Shown here in pieces: positions 1 through 8,166 of a DNA stretch of 45,997 nucleotides. This stretch comes from Paenarthrobacter sp. Z7-10 (GTDB lineage: Bacteria > Actinomycetota > Actinomycetes > Actinomycetales > Micrococcaceae): NCBI RefSeq assembly GCF_026932795.1, contig NZ_JADPVH010000033.1, positions 1 through 45,997 of the forward strand. The letters run 5' to 3'. The notes under the pieces were generated by a model. The model was not told where the DNA came from and made no database searches. It saw nothing but the letters and a program-made list of their open reading frames with translations. Position 1 is the first letter of the stretch; every line of letters begins with the position of its first letter. Made by a program: the position numbers and the translations under genes.

Positions 1-27
1 GGGCTGCGGACACCGTGTCCGCAGCCC
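1..27 (-). terminator. Terminator-type hairpin after the glycoside hydrolase gene
   Basis: Positions 1-11 and 17-27 are perfect inverted copies (11 bp, GC-rich) around a 5-nt loop. It lies 17 bp past the last stop of the minus-strand hydrolase frame (44). Any T tract would lie outside the window, so termination is inferred from the stem alone. Confidence 0.6.
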
Positions 28-43
28 CGCTTCCTGCCGGCGG

Positions 44-310
44 CTAGAGGGCGGTGCCCGTTGTCGTCACGGTAAGCGGCTCGGACTCGTAGTAATTGGT
101 CCCCACCTCGGCCTTGACCACAAAGGTGTAGCTCGTGCCGGCGGTCAGGCTCCTATCCAGCTCGTGCGCGTTTGAGCTGGATACGTCAAACACGCCGTTC
201 TTGAAAATCTGGTACGTCGTCGCATTCGGCACCGCGTTCCAGTACAGGTCCGCACTCGTGTCCGTCATCGTTGCTCGGAGGCCGGTGGGCGCATTCGGTG
301 TGCCTCCCGC
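44..310 (-). other. Stranded third fibronectin type III module, beyond an in-frame TAG
   Basis: This stretch is in the same frame as the upstream hydrolase gene and directly continues it after a TAG at 311-313. It encodes about 88 residues: a linker starting AGGTPNAPTGL and then a fibronectin-III-like module (SADLYWNAV, YQIFKNGVF, TSYTFVVKAEV, LTVTTTGTAL), ending at a TAG at 44-46. The two earlier modules of the same protein have TCG (Ser) where this boundary has TAG, so a single C-to-A change would explain the split. An ATG at 268 could in principle restart translation, but I see no ribosome binding site there and the piece would lack a signal peptide. I read it as the lost C-terminus of the 311-1843 protein, or as the result of a sequencing error. 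Confidence 0.7.
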
Positions 311-830
311 CTAATCGGTGGTCGCCTTCAGCGGCGCCGACTGGTGCCAGACTCCGTTGACCTTCGAGCGGACAGTGAGGGTGTAGGTCGTGTTGGTGCT
401 GAGGTTGGAGATGAGTTGGCGTGTTCCCGTGAGGGAGGAGTAGTACACGCCGTTCTTGAACACTTGGTAACCCGTGGCCCCGCTTACGGCATCCCACTGC
501 AGGTCGGCGCTGGAGACCGTCATTGCGGCGCGGAGGTTGACTGCCACCGTCGACGACGGCGGGGTGCCTCCCGCCGAATCGGTGGTCACCTTCAGCGGCG
601 CCGACTGGTACCAAACTCCGTTGACCTTCGAGCGGACAGTGAGGGTGTAGGCCGTGTTGGTGCTGAGGCTGGAGATGAGTTGGCGTGTTCCCGTGAGGGA
701 GGTGTTGTAGGCGCCGTTCTTGAACACTTGGTAACCGGTGGCTCCGGTCACCGCATCCCACTGCAGGTCGGCGCTGGAGGCCGTCATTGCGGCCCGGAGG
801 TTGACTGCCACCGTCGACGAAGGCGGGGGA
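303..830. repeat. Two tandem 264-bp copies encoding fibronectin-III modules
   Basis: 303-566 and 567-830 are near-identical direct repeats (264 bp, 88 codons each), both beginning CCTCCCGCC. They differ at scattered bases, including CTA versus CGA at the TAG site (complement strand TAG versus TCG). The third module at 44-310 is clearly more divergent, so these two arose by a recent duplication. Confidence 0.85.
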
Positions 831-1843
831 GTCGGCGTTGGTGTTGGCGTCGGTTCGGGGGTCGGTGTTGGCGTTGGCGTCGGTTCAGGGGTTGGCACCG
901 TGCCCGAATTCGCTGCGGCGGAGGCCTTCATCGCCTTGATGAACGACTCCTGCTTGCCGATCGGCGAGATGAGGCGCCAGTCGGTACCCGGAGGGCTGGA
1001 TTTCGCCGTGTCAAAGTAGGCCATGGCCAGCGCGCCGTATTTGACGCCATCAGCGTAGGCCCGATCGATCCAGTGCTGGCCGTCCTTACTGGTCAGGTTG
1101 TACCCATCGGTGTCGATGCCGAATTCAGACACAGCCCATTTCGCGCCCTTCGAGTCCGCGAAGGCCTTTGTCATCGGGAAGAACTTTCCACCCTCATCCC
1201 AGCTCGTCCCCGTGCTTCCATACCAGTTATATGGGTCGATCCCAATGCCGTACGGTTTAGCTACCTTGGGCCAGAACATCTCGAACGTATAGATCTTCCG
1301 TGGGTCGAAGGTCTCATGCCAGCCGCACAAGACGATCCAGGTGCGGATGTTCGGCGCAGTCAGCAGCGGCAGCAGCCTGTCCTGCATGGGGGCAAAGCCG
1401 GCGGTCGGCTCGTCCGTTTCGGGTTCGTGGTGGATCGTAACCCAAACCTGCTTACTGGGGTCGAGCTTGGCGAGCTCGGTGTTGAGGTCCTTCACCCAGC
1501 TGTCGGCGCACCCTTCAGCTGCCTGGACCCAGGTGCAGCCCCGGAGCTTAAACGATACCCAGGGAATGCGTCCCTTACTTTGGTCGATCTTGATCTGGTT
1601 CATTGCTGCCGAAAGATCCCCGGGCAGGACATAATAAATCCGGTGCAACCCCACGTTCATGCCCGCCGCCTGCTCCAGCGGTGACGGGTCTTCATTGGTG
1701 TTGGCGATGCCCATAATCGGAGCCACCGGCGACACTTCGGCGACTTGCTGCAGGCTGGGCGTCGGCGCCGGAGTAAACCCCGAAAGGGTTATCACCGCCG
1801 CCGCCGCCGTAGCCGCTATCAAAGCGGACCTTATTCTGCGCAT
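311..1843 (-). CDS. Secreted GH26-like glycoside hydrolase with fibronectin-III modules (C-terminally truncated)
   Basis: This 510-residue protein opens with a signal peptide (MRRIR, hydrophobic stretch to about residue 25) and a Pro-rich stretch. The catalytic region (about 40-315) has HHEPE with Glu140 as likely acid/base and SEFG with Glu240 as likely nucleophile, in the arrangement of clan A (beta/alpha)8 hydrolases such as GH26 beta-mannanases. A Pro/Thr/Glu linker (residues about 318-345, encoded by two 30-bp repeats at 831-890) leads to two nearly identical fibronectin-III modules. The start ATG at 1843 is preceded by AAGGAG. It probably acts outside the cell on a beta-linked polysaccharide; the substrate cannot be read from the sequence. 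The TAG at 311-313 removes a third module that follows in frame. Confidence 0.75.
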   Translation of the reverse strand: MRRIRSALIAATAAAAVITLSGFTPAPTPSLQQVAEVSPVAPIMGIANTNEDPSPLEQAAGMNVGLHRIYYVLPGDLSAAMNQIKIDQSKGRIPWVSFKLRGCTWVQAAEGCADSWVKDLNTELAKLDPSKQVWVTIHHEPETDEPTAGFAPMQDRLLPLLTAPNIRTWIVLCGWHETFDPRKIYTFEMFWPKVAKPYGIGIDPYNWYGSTGTSWDEGGKFFPMTKAFADSKGAKWAVSEFGIDTDGYNLTSKDGQHWIDRAYADGVKYGALAMAYFDTAKSSPPGTDWRLISPIGKQESFIKAMKASAAANSGTVPTPEPTPTPTPTPEPTPTPTPTPPPSSTVAVNLRAAMTASSADLQWDAVTGATGYQVFKNGAYNTSLTGTRQLISSLSTNTAYTLTVRSKVNGVWYQSAPLKVTTDSAGGTPPSSTVAVNLRAAMTVSSADLQWDAVSGATGYQVFKNGVYYSSLTGTRQLISNLSTNTTYTLTVRSKVNGVWHQSAPLKATTD

Positions 1844-2398
1844 GTTTCGTTCTCCTTAAATCCAGTAGGAGGACGCCTGCCAGTCTCGTAGTGGCTCGGA
1901 ATAGGACAATGAAGGATTGACCTGACGAAGCTGGAGCGTCCGTTTCGAGACCAGGTATTACGAGACCAGGTATTTAGAGCAAGCAACAAAACTGGAATGC
2001 CGAGTTGCTCGTGCAGCAATCCCTTCTATCGGCAGGTTCCGTTTGGGCTTGCGCCGTGGGGCCCCTGTCAATTTGTTAGCCGAATTCTCCCTGAGCTATG
2101 TGCACCATAACGGCAATTCCAACCGATGGGAATAGGAGGTGCGCTTCCGAATTGTGCAACGGGAATTCCGTGCACGGCCCAGCCCGCGCGGGAGCAGACA
2201 TCGGCCCGGCTGCGTGCTGCATTTCCGCACCGATGCAGGTTCGCGCATCGAGCCGAATTGCGCGCCATAACTGTCGGGCGCGGAAACGGCGGCCAGACGG
2301 GTTTATTCCATTCCCCCGCGCCCACCGCCAGGGAACGCGGACCATGAGCGGCCCTGAAATCCGCGGCTTTGCGGCAGTTGGCGGGTATCGTGGCAGTT
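1844..2398. other. Intergenic region between the divergent hydrolase and ftsK genes
   Basis: There is no convincing gene in these 555 bp. They hold the AAGGAG of the hydrolase gene (about 1849-1854), a 15-bp tandem repeat (1946-1975), and an imperfect palindrome at 2154-2175 (GTGCA...TGCAC around GGAATTCC) that could be an operator. AGGAGGT at 2135-2141 looks like a ribosome binding site but no persuasive frame follows it. Overlapping short frames here have no recognisable features. Confidence 0.5.
1946..1975. repeat. 15-bp tandem direct repeat
   Basis: CGAGACCAGGTATTA (1946-1960) is followed at once by CGAGACCAGGTATTT (1961-1975), about 100 bp upstream of the hydrolase start. It could be tandem operator sites or a simple slippage duplication. 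Confidence 0.8.
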
Positions 2399-5326
2399 AT
2401 GGCGACTCGAACTTCCCCCGCCCGCGCGTCGGCCAACCGGGCCGGCAACCCTGCGCCCCGCTCCGCGAAGACCGGTTCCGGGAGCACCTCCGTGCGCCCG
2501 AAACGAGTCTCAGTGCAGCCCGAGCCACAGCCCCCTCGCGCGCCTTGGCTGGCGCGCGTGCTTGGTGGCGCTTGGCAGGGCCTGGGCCATCTGGCCGGTG
2601 GCGCGGTGCGCCGGCTGGGTCACGACGTCAGCAATCTCCCGGCCGAGGACCGCCGTGATGGAAGCGGGCTGCTGTTCCTGGTCCTGGCGGCGGGAATAGC
2701 TGCGTTTGAATGGTGGGGACTGACGGGCTGGTTCGCCGACGGTGTGCATGGGGTGTTGCGCGGAACCTTTGGCTGGGTGGCCGTGCTGCTGCCGCCCATG
2801 CTGTTGCTCTTTTCGCTGCGGGTTTTTCGTAGGCCGCAGGACGTGCGGGCCAATAACAGGGTGGCCATCGGTTTCAGCATCCTGACCGTCGCCGGTTCCG
2901 CGCTTGCGCATCTGGGCGCCGGCTCGCCGGCCCTGTCCGGTGGTTTCGATGCGGTCAGGGATGCCGGCGGCATGGTGGGTCTGCTAACCGGTGCTCCGCT
3001 GGCGGCGCTGAACTTCTGGCTCGCAGCGGCCTTCTGGTCCGCCGTGGCTTTCGTGAGCCTGCTCATCCTCACGGCCACACCTTTCCGTGCCATTCCGCAT
3101 AGGCTGCGAGGACTCTATGAACATCTGATGGGACAGGACCCGCAGAGCCACAGTGACGAGGACGGCCACGACCAGAGTTACCTGTACGACCGGGATGGCA
3201 ATGCGCTCCCGAATGAACCGGTGGAGAAAAAGAAGAAGGGCAGGGGACGCTTCGGGCGGAAAGCCGAGCGTACCGCGGACGATGACGGTAATGGCGGCTA
3301 CATCGGGGACGAGGCCTTTGAGCGCGCGCTGGTCGACGCCGAGCCTGCCCCTGACAACGCCGCGGCTCCGGCCGCCCTGCCGCCGGGCGTACGACGACCC
3401 ACCCAGGCGGAAATTGCCGCGGACAAGATCAAGGCACGCCAGGGGCTGCCGACATCCACCGGCAGCGCCGGCAGTTCCATCAGTGCTGGTGCAGCGGACA
3501 CGTCGCCCGTGACGGAAACGATCAGCATCGTGCCGGCCCCTCCCGCTCAGGTGCGCTCGAACCCGGTGGCACCGCAGGTACCGACGCCGATTCCACAGCG
3601 CACCGAACAGCTGTCCCTGGCCGGCGACGTGACGTACACGCTGCCGCCGTCGGACCTGCTGACGCCCGGCTCTCCGCCGAAGGAACGCTCCGAAGCCAAT
3701 GACGCCGTCGTCGCCGCCCTGACCGAAACCCTGACACAGTTCAACGTTGACGCCAGGGTGACTGGATTCTCCCGCGGTCCCACCGTCACCCGCTACGAAA
3801 TCGAGCTCGGCGCCGGCACCAAGGTGGAGCGCGTTACGGCGCTGTCAAAGAACATTTCCTACGCTGTGGCCAGTGCGGACGTGCGCATTCTTTCGCCGAT
3901 CCCGGGCCGGAGCGCCATCGGCATCGAAATTCCAAACACGGACCGCGAAACCGTCTCGCTGGGTGACGTGCTGCGCAGCCAGAACGCCAGGCGCACGGAC
4001 CACCCGATGGTGATGGGCGTGGGTAAAGACGTCGAGGGCGGCTTCGTGGTGGCTAATCTGGCCAAGATGCCGCACCTGCTGGTCGCTGGGGCGACGGGCG
4101 CCGGTAAGTCTTCCTTTGTGAACTCGATGATTACCTCGATCCTGATGCGGTCCACTCCGGACGAGGTGCGGATGGTGATGGTGGACCCGAAGCGGGTGGA
4201 ACTGACGGCCTACGAAGGCGTTCCGCACCTGATTACCCCGATCATCACTAACCCGAAAAAGGCTGCGGAGGCGCTGCAGTGGGTGGTCCGGGAGATGGAC
4301 ACCCGTTACGACGACCTCTCCAACTACGGCTTTAAGCACATTGACGATTTCAATAAGGCGGTCCGGGCCGGCAAGGTCCATCCGCCGGTGGATTCCAAGC
4401 GCGTGGTCAAGCCGTACCCGTACCTGCTGGTGATCGTGGATGAGCTCGCCGACCTGATGATGGTGGCCCCGCGTGACGTGGAGGATTCCATCGTCCGCAT
4501 CACCCAGCTGGCCCGCGCCGCCGGCATCCACCTGGTGCTGGCCACCCAGCGTCCGTCGGTGGACGTGGTCACCGGCCTGATCAAGGCCAACGTTCCCTCG
4601 CGGATGGCGTTCGCGACCTCCTCGGTGACCGACTCGCGCGTGGTGCTGGACCAGCCGGGCGCGGAAAAACTGATCGGACAGGGCGATGCGCTGTTCCTGC
4701 CGATGGGCGCGTCGAAGGCGATCCGGGTGCAGGGTGCCTGGGTCACCGAGACGGAAATCCACCAGGTGGTGGAGCATGTAAAGGGTCAGCTGAAGGCCGT
4801 GTATCGCACGGACGTGGCAGTGGAAGCGCCGAAGAAGCAGATCGAGGATGACATTGGCGACGATCTGGACGTGCTGCTGCAGGCCACCGAGCTGGTGGTG
4901 ACCACGCAGTTCGGCTCCACGTCGATGCTGCAGCGTAAACTGCGGGTTGGCTTTGCGAAGGCCGGGCGCCTGATGGATCTGCTCGAATCCAGGGGAGTGG
5001 TGGGGCCCTCGGAGGGGTCCAAGGCCCGCGATGTGCTGGTCAAGCCCGATGACTTGGCGGCAACCCTTGCCGCCATCCGCGGCGACGGGTTCGCCGTGGG
5101 GCCCGAAAGCGCTCTCGACGACGATGCCACCAGCGGTGCGGGAATTGCAGCTTTGGCGGACAACGCCAATGCCAACCATGGCTACGGTGCAGACCTGGTG
5201 GCCGACGATCTGGCTGCCCGGGCTCAGTCGGTGGAGTATTACGACGGCGCCGACGGCTCCGCAGCCGGTGGCTCCGGAAATGACGACGACGACGGCGAGG
5301 ACGCCTGGTCGCTCACCGGCCGTTAG
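2399..5326 (+). CDS. ftsK: DNA translocase FtsK/SpoIIIE
   Basis: FtsK pumps double-stranded DNA at the division septum to finish chromosome segregation. The 975-residue protein has a basic N-terminal tail, about four membrane segments (roughly residues 80-220), a long charged and Pro/Ala-rich linker (about 240-430), and the motor domain. Walker A is GATGAGKS (about 564-571) and Walker B is LLVIVDELADLM. A C-terminal winged-helix gamma domain follows (SMLQRKLRVGFAKAGRLMDLL), which in the family reads KOPS sequences. I prefer ATG 2399 (MATRTSPARAS) to TTG 2369, ten codons upstream; neither has a strong ribosome binding site. The last 70 residues are an Asp/Gly-rich tail (DDDDGEDAW). Confidence 0.95.
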   Translation: MATRTSPARASANRAGNPAPRSAKTGSGSTSVRPKRVSVQPEPQPPRAPWLARVLGGAWQGLGHLAGGAVRRLGHDVSNLPAEDRRDGSGLLFLVLAAGIAAFEWWGLTGWFADGVHGVLRGTFGWVAVLLPPMLLLFSLRVFRRPQDVRANNRVAIGFSILTVAGSALAHLGAGSPALSGGFDAVRDAGGMVGLLTGAPLAALNFWLAAAFWSAVAFVSLLILTATPFRAIPHRLRGLYEHLMGQDPQSHSDEDGHDQSYLYDRDGNALPNEPVEKKKKGRGRFGRKAERTADDDGNGGYIGDEAFERALVDAEPAPDNAAAPAALPPGVRRPTQAEIAADKIKARQGLPTSTGSAGSSISAGAADTSPVTETISIVPAPPAQVRSNPVAPQVPTPIPQRTEQLSLAGDVTYTLPPSDLLTPGSPPKERSEANDAVVAALTETLTQFNVDARVTGFSRGPTVTRYEIELGAGTKVERVTALSKNISYAVASADVRILSPIPGRSAIGIEIPNTDRETVSLGDVLRSQNARRTDHPMVMGVGKDVEGGFVVANLAKMPHLLVAGATGAGKSSFVNSMITSILMRSTPDEVRMVMVDPKRVELTAYEGVPHLITPIITNPKKAAEALQWVVREMDTRYDDLSNYGFKHIDDFNKAVRAGKVHPPVDSKRVVKPYPYLLVIVDELADLMMVAPRDVEDSIVRITQLARAAGIHLVLATQRPSVDVVTGLIKANVPSRMAFATSSVTDSRVVLDQPGAEKLIGQGDALFLPMGASKAIRVQGAWVTETEIHQVVEHVKGQLKAVYRTDVAVEAPKKQIEDDIGDDLDVLLQATELVVTTQFGSTSMLQRKLRVGFAKAGRLMDLLESRGVVGPSEGSKARDVLVKPDDLAATLAAIRGDGFAVGPESALDDDATSGAGIAALADNANANHGYGADLVADDLAARAQSVEYYDGADGSAAGGSGNDDDDGEDAWSLTGR

Positions 5327-5336
5327 CCGGCTGCTC

Positions 5337-5434
5337 CCCGCCGAACCCTGGCAGCCCGCCGTCGTCCGACCCTCTTCCCGCCGAAACCCCAGTCAACCCG
5401 CCGAAATCCCAGCATGCCCGCGAAACCCCAGCAG
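5337..5434. repeat. Short array with 20-bp period, core CCCGCCGAAACCCCAG
   Basis: Copies begin at 5337 (CCCGCCGAACCCTGGCAG), 5377 (CCCGCCGAAACCCCAG), 5397 (CCCGCCGAAATCCCAG) and 5417 (CCCGCGAAACCCCAG), spaced 40, 20 and 20 bp apart; a degenerate copy near 5355 fills the first gap. An inverted copy at 5455-5468 forms a hairpin with the last one. It fills the ftsK-pgsA gap and is non-coding. Confidence 0.75.
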
Positions 5435-5468
5435 GTCTCTTGGGTCTCGCGGCTCTGCTGGGGTTTCG
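5421..5468 (+). terminator. Strong hairpin between ftsK and pgsA
   Basis: CGAAACCCCAGCAG (5421-5434) pairs perfectly with CTGCTGGGGTTTCG (5455-5468) across a 20-nt loop. There is no T tract after it, so it may be a factor-dependent terminator, an mRNA-stabilising hairpin, or part of an interspersed repeat built from the 20-bp array motif. Confidence 0.5.
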
Positions 5469-5513
5469 GGTGAAGCCCACTGCAGACGGTAGCCTTGAAG
5501 GGTGAGGAACTCG

Positions 5514-6092
5514 ATGACGTCGCCGCAGCTCTGGAATCTGCCCAACGTCCTGACCATGCTGCGCATCGTGCTGGTGCCGTTCTTCATCTGGTTCATGCTG
5601 GAGGACGCGTCAAGCTACGGGCCGTGGCGTTGGACCGCCGTCGTCGCCTTTGTGGTAGCCATCTACACGGACAAGCTGGACGGTGATATTGCCCGCAAAC
5701 GTGGCCAAGTGACCGATTTCGGCAAGATCGCAGATCCTATCGCCGATAAGTTGCTGATCGGTTCGGCGCTGATCCTGCTTTCTGCCCTGAACGAATTGCC
5801 GTGGTGGATCACGATACTGATGCTGGTGCGGGAGGTTGGCATCACTGCCCTTCGCTTCGTCGTGATCCGTTACGGCGTCATACCAGCCTCGCGGGGCGGA
5901 AAGCTTAAGACCGTCCTGCAGACCCTGGCCATCTTCCTGTTTATCCTGCCGCTAAAGGGACTGATCCCGTGGCTGGGCACCGCAGCCTTCTACGTCATGC
6001 TGGTGGCGCTGGCCGTCACACTGGTGACCGGCGTCGATTACATTGTCCATGCCATCAGGATGCGTTCACTGGCACGGGCGGCCCGGCGGTGA
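5514..6092 (+). CDS. pgsA: CDP-diacylglycerol--glycerol-3-phosphate 3-phosphatidyltransferase
   Basis: PgsA makes phosphatidylglycerol phosphate from CDP-diacylglycerol and glycerol 3-phosphate at the membrane. The full CDP-alcohol phosphotransferase motif D-x2-D-G-x2-A-R-x8-G-x3-D-x3-D is present (DKLDGDIAR, then GKIADPIAD). The 192-residue product has several hydrophobic segments and begins MTSPQLWNLPNVLTMLR, as usual in the family. ATG 5514 follows GGTGAGGA at good distance, which favours it over GTG 5502. The stop overlaps the start of cinA by 4 nt, so the two are probably translated together. Confidence 0.92.
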   Translation: MTSPQLWNLPNVLTMLRIVLVPFFIWFMLEDASSYGPWRWTAVVAFVVAIYTDKLDGDIARKRGQVTDFGKIADPIADKLLIGSALILLSALNELPWWITILMLVREVGITALRFVVIRYGVIPASRGGKLKTVLQTLAIFLFILPLKGLIPWLGTAAFYVMLVALAVTLVTGVDYIVHAIRMRSLARAARR

Positions 6093-6580
6093 TTGTCCTG
6101 GATTTGCCGCGGCTGGTCGCCGACGCGTCGTCGGCGCACTTGACTGTGGCCACCGCCGAATCGCTGACCGGGGGACTCCTTGCGGCCTCGCTGGTGCAGG
6201 TTCCCGGTGCGTCGAAGATGCTGCAGGGCGGTGTTATTGCCTACCAGAACAGTGTCAAGGCGGCCGTTCTGGGTGTTCCGGAGTTCCTGTTGGCGGAGGT
6301 TGGATCCGTGGATCCGCAGGTGGCCCGCGAAATGGCCCTCGGCGTCTGCCGTATCACTGGTGCCCGCGTCGGGCTGTCCACCACAGGGGTGGCAGGCCCG
6401 GAGGATCATGACGGAAAACCGGTGGGAACTGTTTATCTGGCGGTTGCCCTTGATAATGTGGCGCAGGCATATGAGTATCATTTCGACGGCGATCGCGCCT
6501 TGGTGCGCCAGCAGGCGTGCGACGAAGCGTTGTCATTGCTGCAGCAGGTGGTGGCTCAAGTCCGGGAACAAAATCTGTGA
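6089..6580 (+). CDS. cinA: CinA-type nicotinamide-nucleotide amidohydrolase (PncC)
   Basis: This 163-residue protein is a stand-alone CinA C-terminal domain, which in characterised members deamidates NMN to nicotinic acid mononucleotide in pyridine nucleotide salvage. Visible motifs are ATAESLTGGLLAASL, VIAYQNSVKAAVLGV and TGVAGPEDHDGKPVGTV. The N-terminal MoaB-like half of long CinA proteins is absent, which is normal for this short form. GTG 6089 overlaps the pgsA stop (GTGA). The gene sits upstream of recA as in many bacteria, but here three genes intervene. Confidence 0.9.
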   Translation: MIVLDLPRLVADASSAHLTVATAESLTGGLLAASLVQVPGASKMLQGGVIAYQNSVKAAVLGVPEFLLAEVGSVDPQVAREMALGVCRITGARVGLSTTGVAGPEDHDGKPVGTVYLAVALDNVAQAYEYHFDGDRALVRQQACDEALSLLQQVVAQVREQNL

Positions 6581-6795
6581 CCCGATAGTTAGTTCTAGTG
6601 CAGGCACGGGCGGCAGTTCAGTCCTAGGATGGGATGATCAAGCCGCCGGCGGCAGGCCGGAGCAGCCGGCAGGCAACTACGCAAGGGAGTAAGGCGATAC
6701 CGATGGTGAAACAACCCGTATCCATTAACGGCGTGGTGCGCTGGCGGGATGTGGGTTTGGCCCAAAACGCTAAGCACGAGCAGAAGGAGCGCAAA

Positions 6796-7143
6796 ATGGT
6801 GGTCCTGCGCCATGAAATCGGAGATGTCCTGCGCGACGTCCGTCAGCGCCAAGGCCGTACCCTCCGTGAAGTCTCACACAATGCCCGTGTCTCGCTGGGT
6901 TACCTCAGCGAAGTAGAGCGCGGCCAGAAGGAAGCCTCTTCGGAGCTGCTGTCCTCCATCTGTTCGGCCCTGGAAGTTCCGCTGTCCAGCATGCTGCGGG
7001 AAGTCAGTGACAGACTGGCCGTTGCGGAAGGTGTGCGGGTGCCCGACACCGTGCCGCAGGAATTCGCGGCACGCTACGGTCGCAACCTGGGGGACGAGCT
7101 TTCCGAGGAACTGAGCAAAGACCTGATGTCCAACGCATTCTAG
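6796..7143 (+). CDS. clgR: XRE-family transcriptional regulator, ClgR-like
   Basis: The 115-residue protein carries a helix-turn-helix of the Cro/XRE type ([29 protein letters not shown]). The run GRTLREVS...[21 protein letters not shown] is typical of actinobacterial ClgR, which activates clp protease and other stress genes. I chose ATG 6796 because AGAAGGAGC lies 5-6 nt before it and the conserved region starts there ([16 protein letters not shown]). An upstream ATG at 6703, also with purine-rich sequence before it, would add 31 residues. The symbol is by family resemblance; the regulon is not shown. Confidence 0.8.
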   Translation: MVVLRHEIGDVLRDVRQRQGRTLREVSHNARVSLGYLSEVERGQKEASSELLSSICSALEVPLSSMLREVSDRLAVAEGVRVPDTVPQEFAARYGRNLGDELSEELSKDLMSNAF

Positions 7144-7213
7144 CTTTGGAGCCGGGCAGCTTCACGGCGATTGAACCGCCGCAAAGTTAGACCTGATCAA
7201 AGCATTCCCAAGG

Positions 7214-7245
7214 GAAGGGCCCGTTCCAAGTGGAACGGGCCCTTC
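7214..7245. terminator. Bidirectional terminator between clgR-like and marR genes
   Basis: A 15-bp perfect stem (7214-7228 with 7231-7245, core GGGCCCGTTCCA) is followed by CTTT on the plus strand and by a short A/T-rich flank on the minus side. The two genes converge here, so it probably serves both. Confidence 0.85.
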
Positions 7246-7275
7246 CTTTGCATGCCGTTGCAGTGAGGTCCGCTA

Positions 7276-7887
7276 TCAGTGGCCGGGACTGGGGTTGTGG
7301 CTTTGGCCTTGCCCCTGGGGCTTAGGCTCACGGGGCTGGGACTTTGGATCCCGGGGCGCGAAGTCGTGGTCGTAGTCGGCATTGAGCTTGGCCATCAGCG
7401 TGGCCAACTGCTTCAATTCGGCCTCAGACCAGGCTGCCAGCCGCGCATGGAAAACCTCGTTGCGGGCCGCCTGAACAGTACGCATCTGTTCGGAGCCTTT
7501 GGCGGTCAGCAGAATGGCCTGCGCCCGACCATCGGTAGGGTCGGCTTCCTTTCGGACGAGCCCAATGTTTTCCAGGAACGTGATCTGGCGGCTCACGGAT
7601 GGCTTGCCCACGCCTATGCTGGCGGCGAGGTCGGTCAGCCGCAGGGCTCCGTCCCGCTCCAGGATTGTCAGCAGGCCATACGCGGATGGTTCCATTTCAG
7701 GATGAACGCTGCGCGAAAGCTGCTGTGAGATGGCGCGCGCACGACGCCACAAAAGGCTCAACTGCAGTTCGACGGCGCCAATCGCCGCTTCGTCCGGCCG
7801 CAGGGTCGCCGATGGCGCGGATTCGGTGGTGCCACCGGAATCCGGCCGTCCTTCCGGGCTGCGGAGTTCGTCCGATGAGAGCGTCAT
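7276..7887 (-). CDS. MarR-family transcriptional regulator
   Basis: This 203-residue winged-helix repressor/activator has the MarR core: helix-turn-helix RLTDLAASIGVGKPSVSRQITFLENIGLV and the wing with D-x-R-A (RKEADPTDGRAQAILLTAKG). The first 35 residues and the last 30 (Pro/Gln/Gly-rich, with KPQGQGQSHNPSPGH) are low-complexity extensions. It is divergent from the DUF3046 gene with a 40-bp gap, and may control its own promoter or that neighbour. The ligand and targets are unknown. Confidence 0.88.
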   Translation of the reverse strand: MTLSSDELRSPEGRPDSGGTTESAPSATLRPDEAAIGAVELQLSLLWRRARAISQQLSRSVHPEMEPSAYGLLTILERDGALRLTDLAASIGVGKPSVSRQITFLENIGLVRKEADPTDGRAQAILLTAKGSEQMRTVQAARNEVFHARLAAWSEAELKQLATLMAKLNADYDHDFAPRDPKSQPREPKPQGQGQSHNPSPGH

Positions 7888-7927
7888 GACTACATTCTAA
7901 GGCGGTAGCCCGTGAGAGAATTTAATC

Positions 7928-8149
7928 GTGCGGTTAAGTGATTTCTGGCGATTGATGGACAACGAGTTTGGCGACGGCTATTCCCGGGTTTTGGCCCGGG
8001 ACCTCGTCCTCGGCCCCGTTGACGGCCGAACGGCGGCGCAGGCACTTCAGGCGGGAGTTGAGCCGAGGCGGGTGTGGCTGGCCGTCTGCGACGTGCAGGA
8101 CATCCCCGCCGCACGGCGCCTGGGCCGGGATGCCAAACCCATGCCGTGA
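7928..8149 (+). CDS. DUF3046 family protein
   Basis: This 73-residue protein begins MRLSDFWRLMDNEFGDGYSRVLARDLVL and contains ALQAGVEPRRVWLAVCD, matching the small actinobacterial family DUF3046, whose genes usually sit just before recA as here. GTG 7928 is chosen because the conserved region starts at once; GAGAG about 10 nt upstream is a weak ribosome binding site. Function is unknown; its place suggests a link to recA but no domain supports that. Confidence 0.85.
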   Translation: MRLSDFWRLMDNEFGDGYSRVLARDLVLGPVDGRTAAQALQAGVEPRRVWLAVCDVQDIPAARRLGRDAKPMP

Positions 8150-8166
8150 CACACCGTGCAGGATCT

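Noticed and set aside
311-313. TAG read as an amino acid (pyrrolysine) or programmed readthrough
   Set aside because: No sign of a pyl system, no special downstream context, and sister modules have TCG; simple mutation explains it.
344-1684. Plus-strand 446-codon frame across the hydrolase gene
   Set aside because: It has no domain and low-complexity Arg/Gly/Val content; the minus strand has signal peptide, catalytic motifs and ribosome binding site.
2135-2280. Small gene after AGGAGGT at 2135
   Set aside because: The next start is 12 nt away and the following frame is short and featureless.
3845-5179. Long minus-strand open frame (444 codons) opposite ftsK
   Set aside because: It is His/Arg/Gly-rich with no domain, and arises from the codon bias of the strongly conserved ftsK motor domain.
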